Below are positions 63,856 to 64,000 of a DNA stretch of 64,000 nucleotides, one piece after another. Positions within the stretch are counted from its first letter, which is position 1; each line of letters opens with the position of its first letter. Both the position numbers and the translations under genes were made by a program. This DNA is from Streptococcus sp. CSL10205-OR2 (GTDB lineage: Bacteria > Bacillota > Bacilli > Lactobacillales > Streptococcaceae), in assembly GCF_025660655.1 (NCBI RefSeq), contig NZ_JAOTIN010000001.1, forward strand, positions 62,001 through 126,000. The letters are read 5' to 3'. The notes under the pieces were generated by a model that saw only the letters and a program-made list of their open reading frames with translations, was not told the origin of the DNA and made no database searches.

Positions 63856-64000
63856 ATGGATACTATTGTCATTCAAGTGGATAAGACAGAAGAACTCACT
63901 AAATTAAAAAAACAATTAGCTCCTTATCAGATTAACAGCAACAATCCTTATGTTTTATTTGCTGCTAAAAAAGAAGGGGTTAGTGTTTCCGTCTATAGCT
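63856..64000 (+). CDS. rnhC: Ribonuclease HIII, N-terminal part (cut by window edge)
   Basis: 48 codons are present. The N-terminal TBP-like domain of RNase HIII is recognisable: MDTIVIQVDKTEELTKLKKQ, then NNPYVLFAAKKEGVSVSVYS at the window edge. Family knowledge: removes RNA from RNA-DNA hybrids. Its divergent position opposite a zapA-cvpA-mutS2 run is standard in streptococci, with the sortase inserted between. No ribosome-binding site; probably leaderless. Confidence 0.85.
   Translation, partial: MDTIVIQVDKTEELTKLKKQLAPYQINSNNPYVLFAAKKEGVSVSVYS

Noticed and set aside
1..64000. CRISPR array or cas genes
   Set aside because: No regularly spaced repeats and no Cas-like proteins seen.

Overview
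The window is a stretch of chromosome from a low-GC Gram-positive bacterium, almost certainly a Streptococcus; I cannot fix the species. The gene order is the streptococcal core order: rimP-nusA-ylxR-ylxQ-infB-rbfA beside a copYAZ operon, nrdR-dnaB-dnaI-der, tsaE-GNAT-LCP, manLMN-manO-serS, rsmG-ktrB-ktrA, rpsF-ssb-rpsR and zapA-cvpA-mutS2-trxA. Both ends are cut: the left edge holds the last 28 codons of an unidentified gene and the right edge the first 48 codons of rnhC.

Layout. 0-3.2 kb: DegV/FakB fatty-acid-binding protein, a TetR-like regulator, a Cof-type HAD phosphatase and a TRIC-family channel. 3.2-6.2 kb: copper homeostasis operon (copY, copA, copZ) behind a promoter with a cop box. 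6.2-11.7 kb: transcription and translation operon. 12-15.3 kb: tRNA-Ser(GGA), trmB, ccrZ and the EcsAB transporter. 15.5-17.9 kb: an orphan acyl-CoA synthetase-like enzyme and a HIT protein. 17.9-20 kb: LCP wall enzyme, acetyltransferase, TsaE. 20-22.6 kb: purine permease and a second Cof phosphatase. 22.9-27.7 kb: mannose PTS, manO and serS with a T-box leader. 27.8-33.9 kb: der, dnaI, dnaB, nrdR, a DUF177 protein, htpX and lemA. 34-38.7 kb: rsmG, potassium uptake (ktrB/ktrA) and brnQ. 38.8-41.6 kb: methionine ABC transporter with a MET-box. 41.7-47.6 kb: Leloir pathway genes galE, galT, galK, galM with divergent galR. 47.7-50.2 kb: leuS. 50.3-54.7 kb: AT-rich accessory island. 54.9-64 kb: niacin uptake and its repressor, ribosomal proteins and SSB, mutY, trxA, mutS2, cvpA, zapA, a class B-type sortase and the start of rnhC.

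The accessory island is the least conventional part. It holds a DUF2975/XRE/lipoprotein module whose promoter is covered by a 14+14 bp inverted repeat. Next to it is a row of very small membrane proteins: two paralogues sharing the start MKHFFAGIGE and an identical 52-bp 5' segment, a 62-aa protein and a 59-aa protein. These are interleaved with decayed coding remnants, a probable ISL3-type insertion-sequence end and a 322-aa membrane protein. It looks like an eroded, duplicated cassette array of the kind seen in bacteriocin/immunity or contact-toxin loci, but I cannot name its family.

The most striking regulatory pattern is elsewhere. Six unrelated genes (tsaE, a Cof HAD gene, mutY, mutS2, the sortase and rnhC) have a -10 hexamer exactly 6 nt upstream of the ATG and no usable Shine-Dalgarno sequence, so they are probably leaderless mRNAs. 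Other observations are a probable ATC start codon in rimP, a 248-bp inverted-repeat element between ktrA and brnQ, and several terminator hairpins that contain the stop codons of the genes they terminate.
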